A stretch of 58,789 bases of DNA from contig NZ_JADE01000012.1 in NCBI RefSeq assembly GCF_000518225.1, positions 1 through 58,789 of the forward strand, in the 5' to 3' direction. A program made the position numbers and the translations under genes. This DNA is from Helicobacter pametensis ATCC 51478. Lineage in GTDB: Bacteria; Campylobacterota; Campylobacteria; Campylobacterales; Helicobacteraceae. The notes beneath the pieces were generated by a model. The model did no database searches, was not told where the DNA came from, and worked only from the letters and a program-made list of their open reading frames with translations. Below are positions 1-7,053 of the stretch, piece after piece (the stretch's first letter is position 1; each line of letters opens with the position of its first letter).

Positions 1-2
1 AA

Positions 3-257
3 CACTTATGGACTTATCCTAGAAGTCCAAAGCAAAATGCTCACAATGAAAGATTTAATAGAACAATACAAGAGAGTTTCATTCAATACAACCAAGATTT
101 ACTCTTTAAAAAACCAAAAAGATTTGAAGAGAAGTTGAGAGAATGGCTAGAGATTTACAATACAAAAATCCCCCACAAGAGTTTGAACTACAAGACACCA
201 ATGGAGTGTGTGATAGAATGGCAGAATTCAATGGAGAAAAAGTGTCAAAGGTTATGA
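3..257 (+). pseudogene. 3' part of a DDE (rve-type) transposase
   Basis: An open frame runs from the window edge to a TGA at 255-257. Its translation reads like the end of the integrase catalytic core of IS481/IS3-type transposases: a PRSPKQNAHNERFNRTIQE segment, where the glutamate of NERFNRTI is the usual final catalytic residue of the DDE triad, then FEEKLREWLEIYN and the typical tail PHKSLNYKTPMECV. The 5' part lies outside the window, so I cannot tell an intact element from a remnant. No terminal inverted repeat was recognised after the stop. The family is clear; the exact IS group is not. Confidence 0.8.
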
Positions 258-271
258 ACTTTTACAATTTA

Positions 272-299
272 TTGAAACTTTGGCTAGATTGAGTATAAT
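272..299 (+). promoter_or_regulatory. Promoter reading antisense to the small toxin-like gene
   Basis: TTGAAA at 272-277 and TATAAT at 294-299 are separated by 16 bases, close to a textbook sigma-70 promoter. Transcription would begin near 305-307 and run along the plus strand straight through the complement of the peptide gene at 327-404 and its ribosome site. No plus-strand protein gene follows, so the likely product is a cis-antisense RNA. Its 3' end is not obvious; the hairpin at 424-437 followed by CTTC is one candidate. Confidence 0.6.
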
Positions 300-320
300 G
301 CCTCTTGTTTTTGAAAAATC

Positions 321-338
321 GAGCTATTAAATTAGCTC
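321..338 (-). terminator. Terminator-like hairpin at the end of the small peptide gene
   Basis: The perfect inverted repeat GAGCTA / TAGCTC encloses six bases and the stop codon of the peptide gene. On the minus strand it is followed by GATTTTTC. This is a short but plausible intrinsic terminator; the T-run is only five long. Confidence 0.5.
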
Positions 339-404
339 AAGAAAGGCTCTTAGAAGCTCAGCCAAAGCGACTAAGAGCTTTATGATGTGGATAAATAGAT
401 CCAT
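327..404 (-). CDS. TisB-like 25-residue hydrophobic peptide, putative type I toxin
   Basis: An ATG at 404 is preceded on the minus strand by AAAGGAGG eight bases upstream, and the frame ends at TAA 327-329. The 25-residue product starts MDLFIH and contains IIKLLVALAELLRAFL, an amphipathic hydrophobic helix with single charged residues Lys9, Glu16, Arg19 and Glu23. This resembles E. coli TisB (core ILKLIVAALQLLDAVLKYL): about half the core positions match, including K-L-x-V-A and L-L-x-A. TisB inserts in the inner membrane and dissipates proton motive force. The gene has its own -10 box, a self-structured leader, a terminator-like hairpin and an antisense promoter, the layout of type I toxin-antitoxin loci such as H. 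pylori aapA/isoA. The coding potential is direct observation; toxicity and the TisB relationship are inference. Host codon use is compatible. Confidence 0.7.
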   Translation of the reverse strand: MDLFIHIIKLLVALAELLRAFLELI

Positions 405-448
405 AGTTACCACCTCCTTTCACAAGGAAGCGTCCTTCTTCAACACTC
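405..448 (-). promoter_or_regulatory. Structured leader that can mask the toxin-like gene's ribosome site
   Basis: On the minus strand the leader holds AAGGA (437-433), TCCTT (428-424) and AAGGA (419-415), the last being part of the Shine-Dalgarno sequence. The middle TCCTT can pair with either copy with a four-base loop, giving two mutually exclusive hairpins: one hides the ribosome site, the other frees it. This is the logic of metastable leader hairpins described for H. pylori AapA toxin mRNAs. Pairing is seen in the sequence; function is inferred. Confidence 0.5.
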
Positions 449-454
449 GCTTAA

Positions 455-463
455 ATTATCTCA
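455..463 (-). promoter_or_regulatory. Extended -10 promoter of the small toxin-like gene
   Basis: On the minus strand TGA-GATAAT (463-455) forms an extended -10 element in an A/T-rich stretch. Transcription would begin near 448, leaving a leader of about 44 bases before the ATG at 404. Campylobacterota promoters usually lack a -35 box, and none is obvious here. Confidence 0.45.
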
Positions 464-529
464 TTTTTTGTGTTTCTTTGTAATTATTGTGTATTTGCTG
501 GGCAATATCAGATTTAGCTCTCAAAAAAA

Positions 530-2494
530 TTAGCGTAGTCTTGCAATCTCATCTCTCAGTCTTGCTGCCTCTTCAAACTCTAGCTTTTTGCTAGCCTCAA
601 GCATCTTGGCTTTGAGCTCTTTGATGATAGCTTCCTTCTCAGACTTGGGAATCTTAGCTTTTTTGGCATAGATACTTGCACTGCTTTCAAGCTTGAGCTC
701 ATCTTCTACTTCACGCTTGACACTTGTGGGAGTGATTCCATGTCTGGCGTTGAACTCCATCTGTTTTGCTCTTCGATAGTCTGTTACTTCGCAAGCTCGC
801 CTAATAGATCCTGTCATTTTTTGAGCATAGAGAATGACTTTTCCATTGAGGTTTCTAGCTGCCCTCCCCATAGTCTGAATCAAACTTGTCTCACTTCGCA
901 AAAATCCCTCTTTGTCCGCATCCATAATCGCCACTAAACTCACCTCAGGAAGATCTAACCCTTCTCTTAGAAGATTGATCCCTACAAGCACATCAAACTC
1001 TCCAAGTCGCAATGATCTGATCAAGTGATTGCGCTCAATTGCATCGATTTCGCTGTGCATATATTGGATCTTGATCCCTTGGTCTGCATAATATTTGCTC
1101 AGCTCTTCAGCCATTTTTTTGGTCAAAACTGTGATCAATACTCGCTCTCCTCTATCAATCACGCTTTTCATTTCTTCTAAAAAGTCCAAAACCTGATTTT
1201 GGCTATCTCTGATCTCATAAAGCGGATCAAGCAAGCCTGTGGGGCGGATGATCTGCTCAGCGATATTTTCTCCACTCAAATCTAGCTCAAGTTTAGCTGG
1301 AGTGGCTGAAACAAACAAAAAATGAGAAGGTTTGTTGATAAATTCATCAAATTTGAGCGGGCGATTATCTAGCGCACTAGGCAGGCGGAATCCATACTCC
1401 ACAAGCACTTCTTTGCGACTTCGATCTCCTGCATACATCCCACCAAATTGGGGCAAACTCACATGAGATTCATCGACGATGACAAGATAGGGTTTGTTTT
1501 TTTGCTCAAAGTAATCTAGGAGAGAATAAGGGGTCTCACCCTCTTTTTTGCCCGTCAAATGTCGTGCATAGTTCTCAATCCCTTTGCAAATCCCACTTTG
1601 AGCGATCATCTCTAGATCAAACTCTGTGCGACTTTTGAGCCTTGAGTGTTCCACCATTTTGCCTTGAGCTTCAAACTCACTCAATCTCTCTCCTAGCTCA
1701 TCTTCGATATTTTTAATTGCTTCTGCAAGCCTATCTGCTCCTACGATGAATTGATTGGCTGCATATAGCACATAAGAGGGGATCTTTTTGAGTGATGTAT
1801 TGCTCAATGATTCCATTACGCAAATTTGCTCAATCTCATCTCCAAAAAACTCGATACGGATATATTCACTTTCATTGTAGGCTGGAAAAATATCAATCAC
1901 CTCGCCATTTACTCGAAAGTTTGCCCTCTCAAACACAGTATCATTGCGTGTGTATCCCATCTCGATCAATTTGCTAAGAAGCTGCTTTTGGCCGTATTGT
2001 TTGCCTACTTCAAGCTTTTCTATCATCTGTAGATATTCACTTGGATTCCCAAGTCCATAGTTGGCTGAAACCGATGCCACCACGATCACATCATCATAAG
2101 CTAGAAGTGAGGTCGTCGCACTAAGTCTCAATCGCTCTAGATCTTCATTGATTGAGCTGTCTTTTTCGATAAACAAATCCCGTCTTGGGATATAAGCCTC
2201 AGGCTGGTAATAATCAAAGTGAGAGATGAAATATTCCACATGATTGTGAGGGAAAAATCCCTTAAATTCACTATAAAGCTGGGCAGCTAGAGTTTTGTTG
2301 TGCGTCATAATGAGTGTAGGCATATTGAGCTTGGCGATAATGTTTGCCATCGTATAGGTTTTCCCACTCCCTGTCACTCCCACAAGTGTCTGGTAGCGAT
2401 GAGCAGAAAGGATCGAATCTGTGATCTGCTTGATGGCTTGAGGCTGATCACCAGAGGGGGAATATTGAGATACAAGCTGAAAGCATTCTTTCAT
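530..2494 (-). CDS. uvrB: Excinuclease ABC subunit B
   Basis: UvrB is the DNA-damage-verifying helicase-like subunit of nucleotide excision repair; it is loaded by UvrA and recruits UvrC. The 654-residue product has the family's normal length. Walker A is GVTGSGKT at residues 39-46, followed by the damage-probing beta-hairpin region ([18 protein letters not shown]) and helicase motifs such as TMGRAARN. The last ~35 residues form the UVR coiled helix ([19 protein letters not shown]) that binds UvrC. The ATG at 2494 has GAAGGG about nine bases upstream. It is divergent from the coiled-coil/priA operon and stands downstream of nothing on its own strand, so it is probably monocistronic. Confidence 0.98.
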   Translation of the reverse strand: MKECFQLVSQYSPSGDQPQAIKQITDSILSAHRYQTLVGVTGSGKTYTMANIIAKLNMPTLIMTHNKTLAAQLYSEFKGFFPHNHVEYFISHFDYYQPEAYIPRRDLFIEKDSSINEDLERLRLSATTSLLAYDDVIVVASVSANYGLGNPSEYLQMIEKLEVGKQYGQKQLLSKLIEMGYTRNDTVFERANFRVNGEVIDIFPAYNESEYIRIEFFGDEIEQICVMESLSNTSLKKIPSYVLYAANQFIVGADRLAEAIKNIEDELGERLSEFEAQGKMVEHSRLKSRTEFDLEMIAQSGICKGIENYARHLTGKKEGETPYSLLDYFEQKNKPYLVIVDESHVSLPQFGGMYAGDRSRKEVLVEYGFRLPSALDNRPLKFDEFINKPSHFLFVSATPAKLELDLSGENIAEQIIRPTGLLDPLYEIRDSQNQVLDFLEEMKSVIDRGERVLITVLTKKMAEELSKYYADQGIKIQYMHSEIDAIERNHLIRSLRLGEFDVLVGINLLREGLDLPEVSLVAIMDADKEGFLRSETSLIQTMGRAARNLNGKVILYAQKMTGSIRRACEVTDYRRAKQMEFNARHGITPTSVKREVEDELKLESSASIYAKKAKIPKSEKEAIIKELKAKMLEASKKLEFEEAARLRDEIARLR

Positions 2495-2552
2495 ACATTT
2501 AACCCTTCATCAAAAAATTCTCAAAATTTTACAAGATAATTCCTGTATGTGG

Positions 2553-2558
2553 TAAAAT
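2553..2558 (+). promoter_or_regulatory. Candidate -10 box for the coiled-coil/priA operon
   Basis: TAAAAT at 2553-2558 is preceded by a TG-containing stretch (TATGTGG) and lies about 42 bases before the ATG at 2600 in the uvrB divergent gap. Only the -10 is recognisable. Confidence 0.35.
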
Positions 2559-2599
2559 CCAAGCTCTACAATCAAGGCCACTCTTATGAAGGATCGACA

Positions 2600-2824
2600 A
2601 TGTCAGCTTTAGAAAAACTAATTGAAAAAATCGATGAACTTTGCCAGAAGATTGATTCACAAAAACAAGAGATCAAAACACTCAAAGAGAAGACTCAAGA
2701 ACTTGAACTCTCTATCCTTCAGAAAGATCAGGAAATCTCTGAAATGTTGGCCAACCAATCTAGTGGGGAGCAAAAACTAGAAGCTCTATTTAGCAGAATG
2801 GAGCGAGCACTCAATGACAACTGA
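2600..2824 (+). CDS. Small coiled-coil protein of unknown function
   Basis: The ATG at 2600 is chosen over an in-frame one at 2549 because GAAGGA lies six to eight bases before it. The 74-residue product is almost one continuous heptad-patterned helix (IEKIDELCQKIDSQKQEI and onward), with no signal peptide, membrane segment or catalytic motif. It overlaps the next gene by 11 bases, and that gene overlaps priA, so the three are translationally coupled. ZapB- or SlyX-like folding is possible, but length and pattern alone do not prove it. I do not recognise a named family. Confidence 0.75.
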   Translation: MSALEKLIEKIDELCQKIDSQKQEIKTLKEKTQELELSILQKDQEISEMLANQSSGEQKLEALFSRMERALNDN

Positions 2825-3089
2825 CAAACTTCAAGCCACGATCAAAACAAAGGATGGTGTCAGGGTTTTCAATCTTGGGCTCACTCATGTCTCACAGCCC
2901 ACTCAGGATACTCTCAAAAATTTCTTTACCCAAAAAGACTATGTGAGCTTAGAAGAACTCCTTTCTTTTTGCATTACTCAAACTGAAAAAATCAGTCAAC
3001 TTCAAGGACAAAACAAACTTCTAAGAGATGAGTCACAAAAACTACAGCAAGAGATTGAAAAACTTTGTGCCAAGCTTGAAAGCCTTTGA
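2814..3089 (+). CDS. Small coiled-coil protein encoded just before priA
   Basis: A 91-residue protein. The first ~40 residues look like a small folded domain (IKTKDGVRVFNLGLTHVSQ), then comes a helical part ending in a heptad coiled coil (QGQNKLLRDESQKLQQEIEK). It has no membrane segment. The ATG at 2814 lies inside the preceding coiled-coil gene, and its TGA shares bases with the TTG start of priA (TTGA), so expression is tightly coupled. The two adjacent coiled coils may dimerise with each other; that is inference. Function unknown. Confidence 0.75.
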   Translation: MTTDKLQATIKTKDGVRVFNLGLTHVSQPTQDTLKNFFTQKDYVSLEELLSFCITQTEKISQLQGQNKLLRDESQKLQQEIEKLCAKLESL

Positions 3090-4918
3090 ATCATTATCTG
3101 ATCGCCCCACTCAAACACACTTCACTTCTCACATATAGCTCTGAACTTCCACTGCAAATCGGTCAAGTCGTCCAAATCGAGATCAAAGATAAGATCTATG
3201 AAGGGATCATCTGGGAAGAATGTGATCAACCCACTTTTGAGTGCAAAACTGCTAAGCCGCTCCATTCTTTTCTCTTGCAAAACCAAATCATTCTTGCTCG
3301 CTTCATCGCCCAATATTATTGCACCTCACTCAACAAAACCCTCTCTCTCTTCACTCCATCCTCCATCCCCTCTCCATCCCCCTCCCCCATTCACTTCACT
3401 CATCCCCTCACCCTCTCCTCACATCAGCAGGATGCATTCAGATTCATCACAAAGCATTCTCTCTCTTTGCTTTTTGGCGAAACCGGAAGTGGCAAAAGTG
3501 AAGTCTATATCCAACTCATCATCCAAACCCTTGGCCATGGACAATCAGCACTCTTGCTGATGCCTGAGATCTCACTCACACCTCAAATGCAGCAGCGACT
3601 AGAGAGAGTATTTGGCTCTTATGTAGGAATCTGGCATTCCAAAATGAGTGAATCTCAAAAAAAACGCATCCTTAGTGGGATAGAAAGTCAGGAGATACGC
3701 CTAATCCTTGGTGCAAGAAGCGCTCTTTTTTTGCCTATCCCAAACTTGGGAATCATTATTGTCGATGAAGAGCATGATGATGCTTACAAAGCACAAAATT
3801 CTCCAAGATACAATGCTAGAGACTTAGCCATCTATCTAGGAAAGAAGCAAAAGATCCAAATCCTTCTTGGATCAGCAACCCCAAGTGTGACATCCTATCA
3901 GCTCACTCGCAATCTTCAAGCAATCTTTAGACTCCAAAAATTCTTCCCATCTCAAAGCCAGCTTTTTACCCTCAAACAACCCTCAGAGCTCTCCCCAACA
4001 ATCCTAGAACATATCGACCTAACACTCAAGCAAGACAAACAGATCATCATCTTTCTCCCCACGAGAGCAAATTTCAAATACCTCATCTGTCTTTCTTGTG
4101 GTCATGGAGTGAAATGCCCATTTTGCAGCATTTCGATGAGTTTGCATCGCAATAAAAATATGATGCTCTGTCATTATTGTGGATTTGCCCAGCAGATTCC
4201 GATCTCTTGCCCAACTTGCTCTGCTCAAAACTTCCAATCCCAACGAATCGGCACAGCCCAAATCGCAGAGGAATTGCAAAACCACTTCCCACAAGCTAAA
4301 CTCTCCATCTTTGATCGTGATCACATCAAAACTCAAAAACAGCTAGAAAATACTCTCAAATCTTTTGCAGAGCACAAGACTGATATCTTGGTCGGCACAC
4401 AGATGCTTAGCAAAGGACATGATTATCACAATATCACCCTTGCTGTGATTTTTGGACTTGATGAGATTTTGCATTTTGGAGATTTTAGATCAAGGGAGAA
4501 AGCTATGTCTCTTTTCTTCCAGATCAAAGGAAGAGTGGGACGCAAGAGTGATGGAAATGTCTTGCTACAGACTCTTAATCCAAGCTTTTTTGATTGCCAA
4601 GATTATGAGGAGTTTTTGCTCAGTGAATTGGAGTTTCGTCAAGATCTATATCCTCCATTTGTGCGTCTAGCAACCCTCACCTTTACCCACACAGATCCCA
4701 AAAAAGCAGAGCAAAAGATGCTATCTGCCATTCAAGAGCTGCAAAACTTCAAAGAGATTTGGATCGTGGGAGGTGGCAAAGCAAAGATAGAAAAAATCAA
4801 TTCAAAATACCGCTATATGATCCTTTTGCGCTCCAAGCAAGTCAAGCCTCTTTTGCTCGCCCTTCATTCTCTCTCCATACGCTGTGAGATTGATGTAGAT
4901 CCTCTAAATATTGTGTAG
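3086..4918 (+). CDS. priA: Primosomal replication restart helicase PriA
   Basis: PriA recognises stalled forks and D-loops and reloads the replisome with its 3'-5' helicase. The 610-residue product is shorter than E. coli PriA (~730) but normal for Campylobacterota. Walker A is GETGSGKS at residues 131-138; the Walker B box reads IIVDEEHDD; a GSATPS motif III follows. A cysteine-rich insertion (CLSCGHGVKCPFC, CHYCGF, CPTC) makes the two zinc sites between the helicase lobes, and a late GRVGR motif is present. The start is TTG, overlapping the previous stop, which fixes it by context; no ATG is available nearby. Confidence 0.96.
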   Translation: MNHYLIAPLKHTSLLTYSSELPLQIGQVVQIEIKDKIYEGIIWEECDQPTFECKTAKPLHSFLLQNQIILARFIAQYYCTSLNKTLSLFTPSSIPSPSPSPIHFTHPLTLSSHQQDAFRFITKHSLSLLFGETGSGKSEVYIQLIIQTLGHGQSALLLMPEISLTPQMQQRLERVFGSYVGIWHSKMSESQKKRILSGIESQEIRLILGARSALFLPIPNLGIIIVDEEHDDAYKAQNSPRYNARDLAIYLGKKQKIQILLGSATPSVTSYQLTRNLQAIFRLQKFFPSQSQLFTLKQPSELSPTILEHIDLTLKQDKQIIIFLPTRANFKYLICLSCGHGVKCPFCSISMSLHRNKNMMLCHYCGFAQQIPISCPTCSAQNFQSQRIGTAQIAEELQNHFPQAKLSIFDRDHIKTQKQLENTLKSFAEHKTDILVGTQMLSKGHDYHNITLAVIFGLDEILHFGDFRSREKAMSLFFQIKGRVGRKSDGNVLLQTLNPSFFDCQDYEEFLLSELEFRQDLYPPFVRLATLTFTHTDPKKAEQKMLSAIQELQNFKEIWIVGGGKAKIEKINSKYRYMILLRSKQVKPLLLALHSLSIRCEIDVDPLNIV

Positions 4919-4952
4919 AATCTGGTATTGATTCTCAATAAGGACAAAGACT

Positions 4953-5279
4953 ATGAAAATCACCCTAGAGTGCAAATCACTCCTTTTGCAAGATAGCTTG
5001 CATCATTGCCTTTCGCAGTATCTTTGCAATCTAGAAGATTGCGACTTTATTGTGAGTGATTATCTCAAAACAGCCTCTAAGCCTGTGTATTTTCTATCCT
5101 TCAAGCAAAAAACTCTGCCTTTCATTCCAGAGCAGTTGATCCAAGATTTGCAAGCCTTTCATCATCATCTCAATCACGCTACACCAAACCCTCAGGATGA
5201 TGAACTCAAAAGTGAGATTCAGGGGCTTTTGATGGAATTTGCTGATCGTTTTCTGCAGATTCTCAAAAAGTATCGCTAA
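4953..5279 (+). CDS. Conserved hypothetical protein upstream of rsmD
   Basis: A 108-residue soluble protein with a weakly structured N-terminal alpha/beta portion and a helical C-terminus (DDELKSEIQGLLMEFADRFLQ). An AAGGAC ribosome site precedes the ATG. Its stop overlaps the rsmD start (TAATG). As I recall, H. pylori has a hypothetical gene of similar size in the same position before rsmD-fliL-acpS, which supports it as real. I see no catalytic or binding motif. Confidence 0.8.
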   Translation: MKITLECKSLLLQDSLHHCLSQYLCNLEDCDFIVSDYLKTASKPVYFLSFKQKTLPFIPEQLIQDLQAFHHHLNHATPNPQDDELKSEIQGLLMEFADRFLQILKKYR

Positions 5280-5869
5280 TGCCATCTCTTAAAGTCATCG
5301 GGGGGAAATTCAAAGGATTGAAGCTTGAGATGCTTGACCTCCCCATCACACGCCCCACAAAAGCAATCCTCAAAGAATCGCTATTTAATACACTTCAAAA
5401 TGACATTGTGCAATATGGATTTTTTGAAGCATTTGGGGGAAGTGGATCTGTGGGGATTGAAGCACTAAGTCGTGGGGCAATAGAGGCGACCTTTATCGAG
5501 GCAAATCCTCAAAGTTTTGAAGTCCTTAAGCACAATCTCTCCAAACTTCCAAGCACAAACTATCGCTTCTTTTTGGGAGATAGCTTCACCCTTTTGCCCA
5601 AGCTATTGGCACAAAGCAATCTGCCAAGCATCCTCTATCTTGATCCTCCTTTTTGCATCAGAGAAAATATGGAGGATATTTATCAACGCTGTTTTCATCT
5701 CGTCCAAGAGATCTCTAATCCCCTGATTCAAGTCGTCATTTTTGAGTATCTCAGCACCCTTGAGTTACCAAAAAGACTGGGGAATTTCTGTATAATCAAG
5801 CAGAAAAAATTTGGAAAAAGCTCATTGGGCTATTATATGAAGGAAGATCAATGTCAGAGGAAGAAGTAA
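5279..5869 (+). CDS. rsmD: 16S rRNA (guanine-N2)-methyltransferase RsmD
   Basis: RsmD methylates G966 of 16S rRNA using S-adenosylmethionine. The 196 residues match the family's length. Seen are the N-terminal VIGGKFKGLKL strand, the RPT..KAILKESLFNTL segment typical of RsmD, the SAM-binding loop FEAFGGSGSVGIEALSRGA and the catalytic DPPF motif (LYLDPPF). The ATG overlaps the preceding stop, and no strong ribosome site is visible, so translational coupling is likely. It overlaps fliL by 19 bases. Confidence 0.93.
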   Translation: MPSLKVIGGKFKGLKLEMLDLPITRPTKAILKESLFNTLQNDIVQYGFFEAFGGSGSVGIEALSRGAIEATFIEANPQSFEVLKHNLSKLPSTNYRFFLGDSFTLLPKLLAQSNLPSILYLDPPFCIRENMEDIYQRCFHLVQEISNPLIQVVIFEYLSTLELPKRLGNFCIIKQKKFGKSSLGYYMKEDQCQRKK

Positions 5870-6360
5870 TCACTGAGAAAAAGGGTGGAAAGGGGCTTTT
5901 GATCGCAATTATTGGGGTCCTTATAGCGCTGATTGTTGCGATTGTTGTGATCGTGATTTTGCTATTGGGAGAAAGTAAAGAAGAAGATCCCTCAGCCTCT
6001 CAATCTCTCCAGCAAGAACGACCAAAGGTCGATGCACGCTCTGATTATGCACGACCAGGACCCATCTTTGCTATTCCAGAATCATTTGTCGTCAACCTCA
6101 TGGGACAAAGCGGAAGACGATATGCCAAGACTTCCATTTCGCTTGAGATGAGCTCACCAGAACTCCAAAAAGAAATCAGCACAAAACTTCCTTTGATCAA
6201 AGATACGATCATTCGCACACTTTCTTCAAAAACCTTTGAAGAGATCTCGACACCCAAAGGCAAAGACAAACTCAAAGAAGAGATTGTCCAAGAACTCAAT
6301 GCTTTTATGGTGGATGGGTTTATCAAGAGCATATTTTTCACAGAGTTTGTGATCCAGTGA
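5851..6360 (+). CDS. fliL: Flagellar basal body-associated protein FliL
   Basis: FliL surrounds the stator units near the flagellar motor. The 169-residue product has a short charged cytoplasmic N-terminus, one membrane helix at about residues 15-40 (GLLIAIIGVLIALIVAIVVIVILLL) with a glycine start, an acidic linker, and a periplasmic domain with YAKTSISLEM and the terminal IKSIFFTEFVIQ typical of FliL. GAAGGA precedes the ATG inside the end of rsmD. It sits with acpS and not with other flagellar genes, the same neighbourhood I recall in H. pylori. Confidence 0.93.
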   Translation: MSEEEVITEKKGGKGLLIAIIGVLIALIVAIVVIVILLLGESKEEDPSASQSLQQERPKVDARSDYARPGPIFAIPESFVVNLMGQSGRRYAKTSISLEMSSPELQKEISTKLPLIKDTIIRTLSSKTFEEISTPKGKDKLKEEIVQELNAFMVDGFIKSIFFTEFVIQ

Positions 6361-6764
6361 TCGGGATCGATGTGATCAGCATCGATCGCATTCGATCTTC
6401 ATGCGATCGCTTTGGATCCAAGTTTCTCTCTAGATTTCTCTCCTCAAGTGAAATACAACTTTGCCACAATCAAGATCAACCCAATTTCCAGCGTATCGCA
6501 GGCTTTTGGGCTTCAAAGGAAGCGATCTCCAAAGCACTTGGTGTCGGGATCGGAGGGGATTTGGGATTTTTGGACATCTGTCTTAGCAAGGATTCCAAAG
6601 GCAGACCTCAAGCCTGTCTTATATCTAGCAAATCCGATCTTTTTGGGATTGAGAGCATTCATCTTAGTATCACACATGATCAAAATCTTGCCATTGCCAC
6701 GGCATTGATTGTGCAAAAATCAAGTAAAATTCAAGCTCACATCCTCAAAGAAGGGAAACTATGA
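6357..6764 (+). CDS. acpS: Holo-[acyl-carrier-protein] synthase
   Basis: AcpS transfers 4'-phosphopantetheine from CoA to apo-ACP. The 135-residue protein begins IGIDVISIDRIR, where the aspartate binds magnesium, and carries the conserved FWASKEAISKALG motif at roughly residues 50-62, whose glutamate is the second metal ligand. The start is GTG, overlapping the fliL TGA (GTGA). The last four bases overlap yggT. Family and length agree well. Confidence 0.94.
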   Translation: MIGIDVISIDRIRSSCDRFGSKFLSRFLSSSEIQLCHNQDQPNFQRIAGFWASKEAISKALGVGIGGDLGFLDICLSKDSKGRPQACLISSKSDLFGIESIHLSITHDQNLAIATALIVQKSSKIQAHILKEGKL

Positions 6765-7045
6765 TTATCTCAACCTTTTTAAACTCGATCTTGCAAATTG
6801 CTAGCATGATTCTTAATGCATACATTTGGATGATCATCATCTACTCTTGTATCTTGCTTTTTGCCCCAACCTTTAATCATCCCATTATGCAAATCTTTGA
6901 CCGCCTCACAAGCCCTGTGTATCAAAAGATAAGAAAAATCATTCCAACAGTTTTTAATCAGATTGACTTCACGCCACTACTTCTCATCATCATTCTAAAA
7001 TTTATCGATCTCTTTGTGATCAGACTCCTATCTCAAAGCCTTTAA
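6761..7045 (+). CDS. yggT: YggT family membrane protein
   Basis: A 94-residue inner-membrane protein with two hydrophobic hairpins and the family signature near residues 35-50 (NHPIMQIFDRLTSPVYQKIRK, where the (L)T.P.....R pattern is typical). Members are proposed to help cell division or osmotic stress; a precise role is not known. Its ATG overlaps the acpS stop, and slt starts nine bases downstream, so it lies in one operon with them. Confidence 0.85.
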   Translation: MIISTFLNSILQIASMILNAYIWMIIIYSCILLFAPTFNHPIMQIFDRLTSPVYQKIRKIIPTVFNQIDFTPLLLIIILKFIDLFVIRLLSQSL

Positions 7046-7053
7046 GGATGACT

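Noticed and set aside
2600-2824. SlyX, XseB or ZapB identity for the first coiled-coil gene
   Set aside because: Only heptads and length agree; no family-specific motif could be seen, so it is left unnamed.
3198-3560. 120-codon Ser/Pro-rich frame in priA
   Set aside because: Shadow of the TC-rich linker before the PriA helicase core; the real frame contains Walker A.
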